A stretch of 48,691 bases of DNA from Acidobacteriota bacterium. Lineage in GTDB: Bacteria; Acidobacteriota; Terriglobia; Terriglobales; Acidobacteriaceae. The DNA is taken from the NCBI GenBank assembly GCA_021779935.1, contig JAJXZT010000066.1, positions 1 through 48,691 on the forward strand, in the 5' to 3' direction. Below, piece by piece: positions 15,758 to 24,245 of the stretch (position 1 is the stretch's first letter; each line of letters starts with the position of its first letter). The notes beneath the pieces were generated by a model. It worked only from the letters and a program-made list of their open reading frames with translations. It did no database searches and had not been told where the DNA came from. The translations under genes were made by a program, and so were the position numbers.

Positions 15758-16695
15758 ATCCACTTTCGTCGATCTTTGGCGCGGTGGCAGGCGCACGCAA
15801 TGCGCTCTACGACCGTGGGGTGCTACGGTCGCGACGGCTGTCGTCACCGGTCATCAGCATAGGAAATCTCTCTGCTGGCGGTACCGGCAAAACTCCATTT
15901 ACGATCGCGATGGGCAAGTTGCTGCAAGCACGCGGTATCGAGTTCGACGTGCTTTCACGCGGCTACCGGCGGCAGAGCAAGGGTGTGCTCATTGTTGATC
16001 CGGACGGCGACGTTGCGATGTACGGCGACGAACCCGTGATGATCGCCACGCGGCTCGGAGTACCAGTGGTAGTGGGCGAAGAGCGGTTCCTGGCGGGACG
16101 CGCGGCGGAGGCGAAATTTCCCGGGCGGCTACATTTGCTGGACGATGGCTTCCAACATCGGCAATTGGCGCGCGAGTTTGATATCGTCCTGCTGGCCGCG
16201 GGCGATGAGCAGGACACACTGCTTCCCGTCGGACGATTACGCGAACCGCTTGCGTCATTGAGCCGCGCGGATGCCGTGGTGATTTCGGAAGAGATGCGAT
16301 GCGCCTTGCCGGTGGAAGAGGGCAAAGTGTGGCGTGTCCGGCGGAGGCTGGTACTGCCGGAGCCGCGTCCTCTTCACCCGGTAGCGTTCTGCGGCATCGC
16401 GAAACCAGAGCCATTCTTTGAGCAGTTGCGGGCTCACGGCGTGGACATAGCGGCGAAAATCCTATTTGCGGACCACCATGCATTCTCATTGCGCGATGTG
16501 GCGAAGCTAAAGAAGACTGCGCAGGAATATGGCGCTGACGGTTTTATCTGTACGGAAAAGGATGCGGTGAAGCTGCGCAATTTCAGCCAGCTTGAACCGC
16601 TTGCAGTGGCGCGACTGGTGATGGAAATTGTCGATGGAGAAGCCGTCGTGGATCAAATGCTGCGCAGATTGCGGTTGTGTCCCAAGCCGGCCTGA
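15754..16695 (+). CDS. lpxK: Tetraacyldisaccharide 4'-kinase
   Basis: LpxK phosphorylates the 4' position of the tetraacyldisaccharide lipid A precursor at the cytoplasmic face of the inner membrane. The 313-residue protein carries the P-loop SAGGTGKTPF near residues 41-50 and the conserved LLDDGFQHRQLARE segment containing the DxxFQH motif. The C-terminal FADHHAFSLRDV and ICTEKDAVKL segments also match the family. It overlaps waaA by four bases. It ends 35 bases before the convergent def gene. Confidence 0.95.
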   Translation: MNPLSSIFGAVAGARNALYDRGVLRSRRLSSPVISIGNLSAGGTGKTPFTIAMGKLLQARGIEFDVLSRGYRRQSKGVLIVDPDGDVAMYGDEPVMIATRLGVPVVVGEERFLAGRAAEAKFPGRLHLLDDGFQHRQLAREFDIVLLAAGDEQDTLLPVGRLREPLASLSRADAVVISEEMRCALPVEEGKVWRVRRRLVLPEPRPLHPVAFCGIAKPEPFFEQLRAHGVDIAAKILFADHHAFSLRDVAKLKKTAQEYGADGFICTEKDAVKLRNFSQLEPLAVARLVMEIVDGEAVVDQMLRRLRLCPKPA

Positions 16696-16730
16696 AACGA
16701 TTGTTGGCGCCGTTCGAGGGTTCTACCCTT

Positions 16731-17243
16731 CTACTTCCACTCCCCGAGTTTTTTCAGCTTACGGATCTTGCGCTTGATCAGGTCACGCTTCAGTGCGCTG
16801 ATGTGCGAGATGTAGAGCTTGCCGTCGAGGTGATCGATTTCGTGGACGAAGGCGCGTGCCAGCAGGTCCTCGCCGGTGTACTCGTACCACTCGCCGTTCT
16901 CATTCTGCGCGCGGACCGTGACGCGCTTGGGGCGGGTCACGCTCTCGCGGAAGTCCGGGATGGAGAGGCAGCCTTCGGTGCCGGCCTGCTTACCTTCCAC
17001 CTTGATGATCTTGGGGTTGGCCAGCACGAGCTTCATGCCAGGATCTTCCTTGAAGCTGACATCGATGACGGAAAGGCGCAGCGAGATGCCGATCTGTGGC
17101 GCAGCGAGGCCGACTCCCTGGGCAACATACATCGATTCAAACATGTCTTCGACGAGCTGCTTCAGCTTGTCGTCGAATTCGGTTACAGGTTTTCCCGGCA
17201 TCTCAAGGACAGGATCGCCGAACTTCACGATGGGATAGATCAT
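16731..17243 (-). CDS. def: Peptide deformylase
   Basis: This Fe2+/Zn2+ enzyme removes the formyl group from the initiating methionine of nascent proteins. The 170-residue product from the ATG at 17243 starts MIYPIVKFGDPVL, the standard opening, whereas the longer upstream frame adds 25 unrelated residues. All three motifs are present: GVGLAAPQ, EGCLSIP (metal-binding Cys) and HEIDHLDG (two metal-binding His and catalytic Glu). It follows aroC on the same strand by 50 bases and could be the last gene of a gatB-HAD-aroC-def unit. Confidence 0.96.
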   Translation of the reverse strand: MIYPIVKFGDPVLEMPGKPVTEFDDKLKQLVEDMFESMYVAQGVGLAAPQIGISLRLSVIDVSFKEDPGMKLVLANPKIIKVEGKQAGTEGCLSIPDFRESVTRPKRVTVRAQNENGEWYEYTGEDLLARAFVHEIDHLDGKLYISHISALKRDLIKRKIRKLKKLGEWK

Positions 17244-17293
17244 TGTTCTTTGCAGGGGTATGTGCCGATAAATCGACACATGCCAATCCAATC

Positions 17294-18469
17294 TCAATAG
17301 TTTTTTAACTGCTCGCAATACCCGTGAAAATTGCGCAATGTCTCGAGCATGGAATCGCCGCCGAACTTGTCGAGCGCGGCGGTCGCGATGGCAATTGCCA
17401 CCATGGACTCAGCCGCGACTCCGGCGGCGGGAACGACACAGACATCGGACCGCTCGTAAGCGGCCTTCACCGGTTCGCGCGTCGCGAAGTCCACGGACGC
17501 AAGCGGCCGGCGCAAAGTCGAGATGGGCTTGAGGTAGCCACGCACGATAAGGTCGCAGCCGTTGGATACGCCACCTTCGATTCCGCCAGCGTGATTCGAT
17601 GCGCGCGTGAATCCCGAGAACCCGGAGCCCGTACGTTCGTATCCTATTTCATCATGGATGGACGATCCGGGGGAAGATGCGGCGAGCACACCGTCGCCGA
17701 TTTCAACTGCCTTGACGGCCTGTAATGACATGACGGCGGCTGCCAGGCGCGTATCCAGGCGCTCATCCCACTGGGCATATGTGCCGAGTCCGGGCGGAAT
17801 GTTGTGCACCACGACCTCGAAGATTCCGCCGACCGTGTCGCCGGTGCGAAGCACTGCGTCGACTTCCGCCTTCATCGCCTGTTCGGATTCCGCATCGACG
17901 CAGCCCAGCAGCACTTCATCTTTCGCTGCCAGCGCCACCAGTTCGTCCCACTTCACTGCGCGACGCAGGCGAGCATTGCCAACCTGGATGACGTGGCTGA
18001 GGACCTCGATGCCAAGTTCGCGAAGAAAAAGTTTGGCGATGGAACCAGCGGCGACACGCGCGGTGGACTCTCGCGCCGAGGCACGTTCCAGCACGTAACG
18101 CGCTTCGGGAAGGTTGTACTTCAGAGCGCCGGCCAGGTCTGCGTGTCCAGGCCGAGGCGATTTCACCGCCTTGTGTTTTGCGGGATCACCGGGTTCGACC
18201 GGCAGCGACTCTTCCCAATTCTTCCAGTCGCGGTTGGCGATGAGGATCGCGATGGGCGAGCCGATGGTGTGTCCGTGACGAACGCCGGAAAGAATGTGCG
18301 CCGTGTCGGTCTCAATGCGCATGCGTCCGCCGCGGCCGTATCCCTGTTGCCTGCGCCATAGCTCGCGATCCATGAACGCTTGCTGGATGCCGAGTCCGGC
18401 GGGTAGGCCGGAGAGGTTGGCAACAAGGGCTTCGCCGTGAGATTCGCCTGCGGTGGTGAAACGGAGCAT
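17294..18469 (-). CDS. aroC: Chorismate synthase
   Basis: AroC converts 5-enolpyruvylshikimate 3-phosphate to chorismate with reduced FMN, the last common step to aromatic amino acids. The 391-residue protein begins MLRFTTAGESHGEAL, with the first signature (GESHG), and contains RPGHADLAGALKY, ERASARESTARVAAG and the C-terminal RRPLASVDFATREP with SDVCVVPAAGVAAESM. The length matches the longer bacterial class. It lies 25 bases after the HAD hydrolase gene and 50 before def, all leftward. Confidence 0.97.
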   Translation of the reverse strand: MLRFTTAGESHGEALVANLSGLPAGLGIQQAFMDRELWRRQQGYGRGGRMRIETDTAHILSGVRHGHTIGSPIAILIANRDWKNWEESLPVEPGDPAKHKAVKSPRPGHADLAGALKYNLPEARYVLERASARESTARVAAGSIAKLFLRELGIEVLSHVIQVGNARLRRAVKWDELVALAAKDEVLLGCVDAESEQAMKAEVDAVLRTGDTVGGIFEVVVHNIPPGLGTYAQWDERLDTRLAAAVMSLQAVKAVEIGDGVLAASSPGSSIHDEIGYERTGSGFSGFTRASNHAGGIEGGVSNGCDLIVRGYLKPISTLRRPLASVDFATREPVKAAYERSDVCVVPAAGVAAESMVAIAIATAALDKFGGDSMLETLRNFHGYCEQLKNY

Positions 18470-18494
18470 CTATCGATTGTAGCCGATGAGCCCT

Positions 18495-19190
18495 CTAATT
18501 GCGGATAGCAGCATCCGCAAAGGAACGCAGATCGGCGAAAACCGCGGCGGGTTGTGCCTCGGCCGGAGGCGTGGCGCCATGGCCGGGTTGGCCCAGGCGG
18601 CGGTTGATCCAGACGGACGCAATGCCGAGCTCGCGGGCGGGAACGTGGTCGTGGTAGAGGCTCTGCGCGACGTGCAGGACTTGGTCCCTGGGATGGCCGA
18701 TGCGCGCGAGAGCGTAGTCGAAGTTGCGATGCGAGGGTTTATAGCTGCCAACTTCGTCGGCCGTGATGATCCACGAGAAAGGCTCTCCGAGCTTCCGATT
18801 GCTGGCCTCGAAGAGATCGCGGTCGATGTTGCTGATGACGGCGAGCTTGAAATGTTTGCGCAACAGGTTGAGGGCCGGGACGGTGTCCGGAAACGGCTCC
18901 CAGTGCTGAAGGGAGTCTACGAGGAAGTCCAGTTCTTCGTCGTGGAGAGGAACGTCGAACCGGCGACAAAGGCTCGCGGCGCATTGCGCGAGTACGGAAC
19001 GATATTTCTGATAAGGACCGGCTTCGATGGCAGCTTCGGCTTCGGCGTAGGCCTCGAGAATTTCGTTCGCCGAAGGCTCAACGCGAAAGGGTTCGAAGGC
19101 CTGACGAACCACGTGCACAATACCGCTCTCCCAATCGATAAGCGTGCCGTAGCAGTCGAAGGTCAGGACACGGAAGCGCGAGTAGTCCAT
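18495..19190 (-). CDS. HAD-superfamily hydrolase, haloacid dehalogenase-like
   Basis: This 231-residue cytoplasmic protein has HAD motif I as TFDCYGTLID, with Asp nucleophile near residue 12, motif II AVISNID, a lysine in SYKPSHRNF (motif III), and a late motif IV HVAQSLYHDHVPA. This is the arrangement of the type II L-2-haloacid dehalogenase/phosphatase group, in which FDCYGTL is characteristic. The natural substrate cannot be read from sequence; a small-molecule phosphatase role is as likely as dehalogenation. It sits nine bases after gatB and 25 before aroC, so it is probably co-transcribed. Confidence 0.88.
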   Translation of the reverse strand: MDYSRFRVLTFDCYGTLIDWESGIVHVVRQAFEPFRVEPSANEILEAYAEAEAAIEAGPYQKYRSVLAQCAASLCRRFDVPLHDEELDFLVDSLQHWEPFPDTVPALNLLRKHFKLAVISNIDRDLFEASNRKLGEPFSWIITADEVGSYKPSHRNFDYALARIGHPRDQVLHVAQSLYHDHVPARELGIASVWINRRLGQPGHGATPPAEAQPAAVFADLRSFADAAIRN

Positions 19191-19199
19191 GCAGAGAGA

Positions 19200-20654
19200 T
19201 CAGCCCTCCAGTTTTTTCGGGAGCAGTTCGTTGACCAGCGCGGGATTGGCCTTGCCCTTGGTGGCCTTCATCACGCCGCCGACAAAAAACGCGATCACTG
19301 TCTTCTTTCCGGCGCGGTATTGCTCAACCTGCTTCGGGTTTGCGGCGATCACTTCGTCGATGATTTTCTCCAGTTCGCCGGCGTCGGAAATCTGCTGCGG
19401 CTTTTCCTTCTCGTAGACGGCGGGGAAATCCTCGCGACGCTCGAAACACTTGTCGTATAGATCCTTCAGCATTTTGCTGCTGATGGTGCCGGCTTCCGTG
19501 AGGTCGGCGGAGAGCAGCGCGCCCTCCATGGAGATGGGCGAATCCTCGAGTTCGAGGCCGGCTGCCTTGAGGCGTCCGATCAACTCGGTCTGGATGATGT
19601 TGGCGAGACGTTTCGGATTCGTTGCCTTGTGCGCGGCGGATTCGAATGCATCGGCCATTGCCTTGGTGAGCGTGAGTGTGTGCGCGTCGCCCTCGGTGAG
19701 GCCGTAGTCGGCCATCATGCGTGCGCGACGAGCTTCGGGCAACTCGGGTAAACGGGCGTGGATTTCGTCGCGCCACTTCTGGTCGACGACCAGAGGAAGA
19801 AGGTCCGGCTCGGGGAAGTAGCGGTAGTCGTGTGCGCGCTCCTTGGTGCGCATCGGATAGGTGCGGCCCTCGGACGGATTGTAGAGGCGCGTTTCCTGCA
19901 CGATCTTGCCGCCCGATTCGATAACTTCCTCGTGGCGCTTGATTTCGTATTCGAGCGCCTGCTTGATGAAGCGGAACGAGTTGACGTTCTTGACCTCAGC
20001 CTTGGTGCCGAGTTCTTTCTGGCCGCGCGGACGGATGGAGACGTTGGCGTCGCAACGCAGCGAGCCTTCTTCCATGTTGCAGTCGCTGACGCCGGTATAA
20101 AGGATGATCTCCTTCAGCCGCGTGAGGTACTCGTAGGCTTCGTCCGGTGTAGAGATGTCGGGTTCAGAGACGATCTCGATGAGCGGTACGCCGGAGCGGT
20201 TGAGATCGACGGAGGTGCGGTCATCGGAGGCGTTGACGCCCTCGTGCATGCTCTTGCCGGCATCTTCCTCCACATGGAGGCGAGTGATGCCGATGCGCTT
20301 CTTGCCGCCATCGGCGGTATCGATCTCGATGTGACCGAACTCAGCCAGCGGCTTGTCATACTGCGAGATCTGGTAGCCCTTCGGCAAGTCTGGATAGAAG
20401 TAGTTCTTGCGCGCAAAGATTGAAGTCTCGTTGACGGTGCAATTGAGCGCCTGCGCGGCGAGCACGGCAAATTCCACCACCTGGCGGTTGAGCACCGGAA
20501 GCGCGCCCGGAAGGCCGAGGCAGACAGGGCAGACATTGGAGTTCGGCGGCGCGCCAAACTCGGTGGAACAGGAACAGAAGGCCTTCGTCCGGGTGAGAAG
20601 CTGAACGTGGACTTCAAGTCCAATAACCGGCTCGTACTTGGAAGTGGTGGACAT
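19200..20654 (-). CDS. gatB: Aspartyl/glutamyl-tRNA(Asn/Gln) amidotransferase subunit B
   Basis: GatB is the kinase/tRNA-binding subunit of the GatCAB complex, which makes Gln-tRNA(Gln) and often Asn-tRNA(Asn) by transamidation. The 484-residue protein has the opening YEPVIGLEVHVQLLT, zinc-site cysteines in FCSCST and NVCPVCLGLPG, NLNRSGVPLIEIV-like kinase segments and the C-terminal YqeY-like helical tail that recognises tRNA. It is full length. gatA and gatC are not adjacent here. It is the promoter-proximal gene of the leftward run that includes aroC and def. Confidence 0.97.
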   Translation of the reverse strand: MSTTSKYEPVIGLEVHVQLLTRTKAFCSCSTEFGAPPNSNVCPVCLGLPGALPVLNRQVVEFAVLAAQALNCTVNETSIFARKNYFYPDLPKGYQISQYDKPLAEFGHIEIDTADGGKKRIGITRLHVEEDAGKSMHEGVNASDDRTSVDLNRSGVPLIEIVSEPDISTPDEAYEYLTRLKEIILYTGVSDCNMEEGSLRCDANVSIRPRGQKELGTKAEVKNVNSFRFIKQALEYEIKRHEEVIESGGKIVQETRLYNPSEGRTYPMRTKERAHDYRYFPEPDLLPLVVDQKWRDEIHARLPELPEARRARMMADYGLTEGDAHTLTLTKAMADAFESAAHKATNPKRLANIIQTELIGRLKAAGLELEDSPISMEGALLSADLTEAGTISSKMLKDLYDKCFERREDFPAVYEKEKPQQISDAGELEKIIDEVIAANPKQVEQYRAGKKTVIAFFVGGVMKATKGKANPALVNELLPKKLEG

Positions 20655-20975
20655 AACTTTTCGATTATAGAGAAAAGACCGGGAAATGCGGGAAGGGCGA
20701 AAGCTTCAGGCCTCCTGAGCCTTGCTGGGATGGGTACTCTTCGCGAGGGACTCGTAACCGAAGAACTGCACGTTATAACAGCGAGAGGCGAGCTGCGAGC
20801 CGAGGCCAGGGGCTCCGCACGCCGGTCCGGAGCCCAACCGGGCCGAAAAGTGGGTTGGGCTGGTTGCGGCCACCGCTGGGGTTGTAGAATAGAGAGCCAA
20901 ACAGCCCACGAGCAATCGCGACGGGATGTACCCGCCGGTGTTTCCATGAGCCGGCTGTTGCGAGCCAGGAAACCG

Positions 20976-22160
20976 ATGAAGAGAGTTATTCCCGCACTGC
21001 TTTCCATAGTATTTGCAACCGCGGTGTTCGCCCAGCAGCCGCAGAATGCGCCATCGCCGCAGTTGCCTGCCGCGTCGTCAACGCCGTCGGACGAAACGGT
21101 GGTGGAAGAAATTGTGGCGCGCGTCAATGACTCGATCATCACGATGGCCGACCTGAAGCGCGAACACGAACAGATTGTGCAGGAAGTCCACCAGCAGAAT
21201 CCGCCGGACCCGGATGCAGTGATTGCCCAGCGCGACAAGAACGTGCTGCGCGACCTGATTTCACAGCAGTTGCTGGTGCAGAAGGGCCGCGACCTAGGCA
21301 TCTCGGTTGACACTGACGTCATCCGGCGTCTGGACGAACTGCGCAAGGAAATGCATGCCAATTCGATGGAGGACCTGGAGAAGATCGCCGAGCAGCAGGG
21401 CGTTTCGTTCGAGGACTTCAAGCAGAACCTGAAGAACCAGATATTGAGCCAGAAGGTCATTGCGCAGGAAGTCGGCGGACGCATTCAGATCACGCATGAA
21501 GAGACGCAGAAATGGTACAACGCTCATAAACAGGAGCTCGATCAACCGGAAAGCGTCCGGCTGAGCGAGATACTGGTTGCCACTTCCACGCCACCACCCG
21601 CGGCAGGGACCGACCAGGATGCGAGCGTTACTCCGGCCGATCCAACGCCGGAACAGATCGCTGCGGCCAAGACGAAGGCGGATGCGATCTACAATCAACT
21701 GAAGGCGGGCGCGAAGTTTGCCGACCTGGCCCGCAAGGACTCGAATGGTCCCACGGCAAGCCAGGGCGGGGACCTTGGATATTTCAAGCGCGGAATGCTC
21801 GCGAAGCAACTGGAAGATGCCACCTTCGCAATGAAGGCGGGCCAGTACACGGAACCAATCCGCACCAAGCAGGGATGGGTGATTCTTGAGGTGACGGAAC
21901 ATACAACGGCTGGCGTGCCGCCACTGGACAAGATCGAAAACCAGGTGATGAACGCCGTCTACGAGGAAAAGATCCAGCCGGCGCTGAAGGTTTACCTGAC
22001 CAAGCTGCGCGAGGACGCGTACATCAAAATCATGCCGGGCTACGTGGATACCGGCGCGAGTCCGAACCAGACCGGCCTGATTTACACCACGGCGGAATCG
22101 GCTGCCGAGGCCAATGCCAAGGGTAAGTTGAAAAAGAAGAAGCATTTCATCTTCTTCTAG
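20976..22160 (+). CDS. SurA-like periplasmic peptidyl-prolyl isomerase
   Basis: This exported protein probably chaperones outer-membrane proteins. The 394-residue product begins with a signal peptide (KRVIPALLSIVFATAVFA). It has an N-terminal SurA-type helical domain (VNDSIITMADLKREHEQI, RDLISQQLLVQKGRDLGI) and one parvulin domain, seen as VRLSEILVATS, FADLARKDSNGPTASQGGDLG and EPIRTKQGWVILEV. The ATG at 20976 is chosen for its upstream agga and signal peptide; an in-frame ATG at 20946 is possible. It ends in Lys-rich KGKLKKKKHF and is followed by a terminator. One parvulin domain rather than SurA's two is usual in many phyla. Confidence 0.88.
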   Translation: MKRVIPALLSIVFATAVFAQQPQNAPSPQLPAASSTPSDETVVEEIVARVNDSIITMADLKREHEQIVQEVHQQNPPDPDAVIAQRDKNVLRDLISQQLLVQKGRDLGISVDTDVIRRLDELRKEMHANSMEDLEKIAEQQGVSFEDFKQNLKNQILSQKVIAQEVGGRIQITHEETQKWYNAHKQELDQPESVRLSEILVATSTPPPAAGTDQDASVTPADPTPEQIAAAKTKADAIYNQLKAGAKFADLARKDSNGPTASQGGDLGYFKRGMLAKQLEDATFAMKAGQYTEPIRTKQGWVILEVTEHTTAGVPPLDKIENQVMNAVYEEKIQPALKVYLTKLREDAYIKIMPGYVDTGASPNQTGLIYTTAESAAEANAKGKLKKKKHFIFF

Positions 22161-22180
22161 AACAGGCACAACGGAATGCA

Positions 22181-22212
22181 GGGGCGGCCTGAGGGCTGCC
22201 CCTTTTGTTTAT
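22181..22212 (+). terminator. Intrinsic terminator after the SurA-like gene
   Basis: A nine-base-pair stem (ggggcggcc at 22181-22189 with ggctgcccc at 22194-22202, one wobble) closes a tgag loop and is followed by ttttgttt. It starts 20 bases after the stop codon. Confidence 0.9.
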
Positions 22213-22323
22213 GAAGCTTGCGGTGTTCCCCTTCCCGGGTGTTTCCGTAACAAATCAGATGCCGCGTTGCGATACCATAAGCACTTGGTCTGACCGAAGG
22301 TCATACCCGAGGGGATGGGTTCG

Positions 22324-23304
22324 ATGAAAGAGTTCTACGTGCGGGATTGCGCGAAGGAAGAGAACAAGACAATCACCAGCAGCTTCGTGGTCACGGCGAA
22401 GCAGATCAAATCGAAGAAGTCGGGCGAGCCTTACCTCGACCTCACCCTGGCCGATCGCACGGGACAGATCCAGGCGAAGATGTGGGACAACGTCGACGAA
22501 GTGTCCGGCTCCTTCGAGCAGGACGACATCATTAAGGTCAAGGGACTTATCAATCGCTACAACCAGCGCTGGCAACTCACCATCCACAAGCTGCGGAAAA
22601 TGGAGGAGAGTGAGGCCGAATTCGGCGATTACCTCCCGAAGACATTGAAGGATGTCGATGCAATGTGGGCGGAGCTGGGGGAGTTCGTCGCCAGCATGAA
22701 GGATGAACACCTGCGCAAGCTGATTGAGGTGTTCATGACGGACGAAAAAATCGCCACCGCGTACAAACAGGCTCCCGCGGCCAAGACGCTGCATCACGCA
22801 TTTATCGGCGGACTGCTGGAGCATGTGGTTTCGTTATTTCACTCGTGCGACCTGATTGTGCGCAACTATCCGTTGATCCATCGCGACCTGCTGCTGACGG
22901 GCGCGTTCCTGCACGACATTGGAAAAGTGCACGAGCTTGCCTATGCCCGGTCGTTCGCCTATACCACCGAAGGACAGTTGCTCGGTCACATGATCATCGA
23001 ACTGGAGATGCTTCACGCGAAAATCGCGTTAGTGCCTGGATTCCCGGACGATCTGAAGATTCTGGTGGAACACCTCATCATCAGCCACCACGGGCAATAC
23101 GATTTCGGATCGCCCAAGCTGCCGATGTTCCCCGAGGCGCTGATGCTGCACTACCTCGACGACCTGGATTCGAAGATGGAAGCGATGCGAGCGCAGATGG
23201 AGCGCGATGCAGAACTGGATTCGCCGTGGACGAGTTACAACTCATCGCTGGCGCGGCCGCTGCTGAATACACAGAAGTTCCTGTCAAAGAAGAAAGACGC
23301 CTAG
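22324..23304 (+). CDS. yhaM: YhaM-type 3'-5' exoribonuclease
   Basis: This 326-residue protein combines an N-terminal OB-fold nucleic-acid-binding domain (SKKSGEPYLDLTLADRTGQ and QAKMWD) with a C-terminal HD phosphohydrolase domain (HHAFIGGLLEHVVS and GAFLHDIGK, with metal-binding His and HD pairs). That order is the YhaM/CBF1 family, 3'-5' exonucleases best known from Bacillus. The ATG at 22324 is preferred to the one at 22315 because gagggg at 22309-22314 gives it nine-base spacing. kdsC follows 44 bases later on the same strand. Confidence 0.9.
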   Translation: MKEFYVRDCAKEENKTITSSFVVTAKQIKSKKSGEPYLDLTLADRTGQIQAKMWDNVDEVSGSFEQDDIIKVKGLINRYNQRWQLTIHKLRKMEESEAEFGDYLPKTLKDVDAMWAELGEFVASMKDEHLRKLIEVFMTDEKIATAYKQAPAAKTLHHAFIGGLLEHVVSLFHSCDLIVRNYPLIHRDLLLTGAFLHDIGKVHELAYARSFAYTTEGQLLGHMIIELEMLHAKIALVPGFPDDLKILVEHLIISHHGQYDFGSPKLPMFPEALMLHYLDDLDSKMEAMRAQMERDAELDSPWTSYNSSLARPLLNTQKFLSKKKDA

Positions 23305-23348
23305 CAGGCTGATAAGATTTTTTACCGAATATTCATATGAGGGATCGA

Positions 23349-23981
23349 ATGTCTGAGTCGCGGGCAAAAAAGATCAAGCTCATCCTTTACGACGTGGATG
23401 GCGTGATGACCGATGGAACTATTTTTCTCTTCCCGGCACCGGGTGGCGCGCAATCGGGGGCAACGCACCAGGACCGTCACGACAAGGCTGATGCGGGCGG
23501 CTATGCGATTGCCAGCAACGAAATCGTGGAAGCCAAGGGTTTCAACGCTCATGACGGCACGGCGATTTCCCTGGCGCGCCTGGCGGGACTAAAGCAGGGA
23601 GTGATCACCAAGCGCATTTCGGAGACGGTGCGGTTGCGTGCGCGTGACCTCAAGCTGGAACACGTCTACCAGGGAGCGGCCGACAAGTTAACAGTCTTCC
23701 GGGAAATTCTCGCCAAGGAAAAAATCTCCGCCGACGAAGTGGCATACGTCGGTGACGACATCATCGACCTGCCGGTGATGCGAGTGTGCGGATTGGCGAT
23801 TGCGGTGGGAAATGCCCGCGAGGAAGTAAAGCGCGAGTCACATCATGTTACCGAAAACACAGGCGGACATGGTGCTGTGCGTGACGCGGTGGAGTACATC
23901 CTGAAAGCACAGGGCAAGCTGGAGGCAGCTGTCGAAGCCTATATCTCCCAACGGACGCCGGTGGCGGAAAAGCTCCAATAG
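23349..23981 (+). CDS. kdsC: KdsC-like 3-deoxy-D-manno-octulosonate 8-phosphate phosphatase
   Basis: KdsC removes phosphate from Kdo 8-phosphate before CMP activation. This HAD protein has motif I YDVDGVMTDG with two Asp residues, a C0-type lack of large cap, and YVGDDIIDLPVM as motif IV, matching KdsC. It is about 210 residues, longer than typical KdsC (near 180), because a Gly/His-rich segment is inserted between motif I and KGFNAHDG. The usual TGR after the third strand reads TKR here. The ATG at 23349 has gaggg five bases upstream; an ATG at 23337 is also in frame. The insert and motif change leave some chance of a related sugar phosphatase. Confidence 0.8.
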   Translation: MSESRAKKIKLILYDVDGVMTDGTIFLFPAPGGAQSGATHQDRHDKADAGGYAIASNEIVEAKGFNAHDGTAISLARLAGLKQGVITKRISETVRLRARDLKLEHVYQGAADKLTVFREILAKEKISADEVAYVGDDIIDLPVMRVCGLAIAVGNAREEVKRESHHVTENTGGHGAVRDAVEYILKAQGKLEAAVEAYISQRTPVAEKLQ

Positions 23982-24001
23982 TTTGCTTTGAGGGTATGCA
24001 G

Positions 24002-24031
24002 GCCGGGGCGAGAGCTCCGGCTTTTGCTGTT
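24002..24031 (+). terminator. Intrinsic terminator after kdsC
   Basis: An eight-base-pair stem (gccggggc at 24002-24009 with gctccggc at 24014-24021, one wobble) closes a gaga loop and is followed by ttttgctgttt. It lies 20 bases after the kdsC stop. Confidence 0.8.
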
Positions 24032-24040
24032 TGCCGGGAA

Positions 24041-24074
24041 TAAAAAAACCCACCGATCACGTCGACCGGTGGGT
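24041..24074 (-). terminator. Intrinsic terminator facing the kdsC terminator
   Basis: On the minus strand, an eight-base-pair stem (acccaccg at 24067-24074 with cggtgggt at 24048-24055) is followed by seven T residues. It would end transcripts from the leftward metallopeptidase gene whose stop is at 24246. Confidence 0.85.
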
Positions 24075-24245
24075 CACCGTTTCCCCTGAACAACGAGTCC
24101 GTCTTCAGGAGGCTCTGTGTACTTAGACGCAAATTTGCGGAAAAAGTTGTGAGACGAATGAAATTTTCCGTGAAAAAGAAATGGCGAGGCACAAAAGGGC
24201 CGTTTTCAGTAGTTTCAATACGCAGCGTCTTGGAAATTGTTCAGG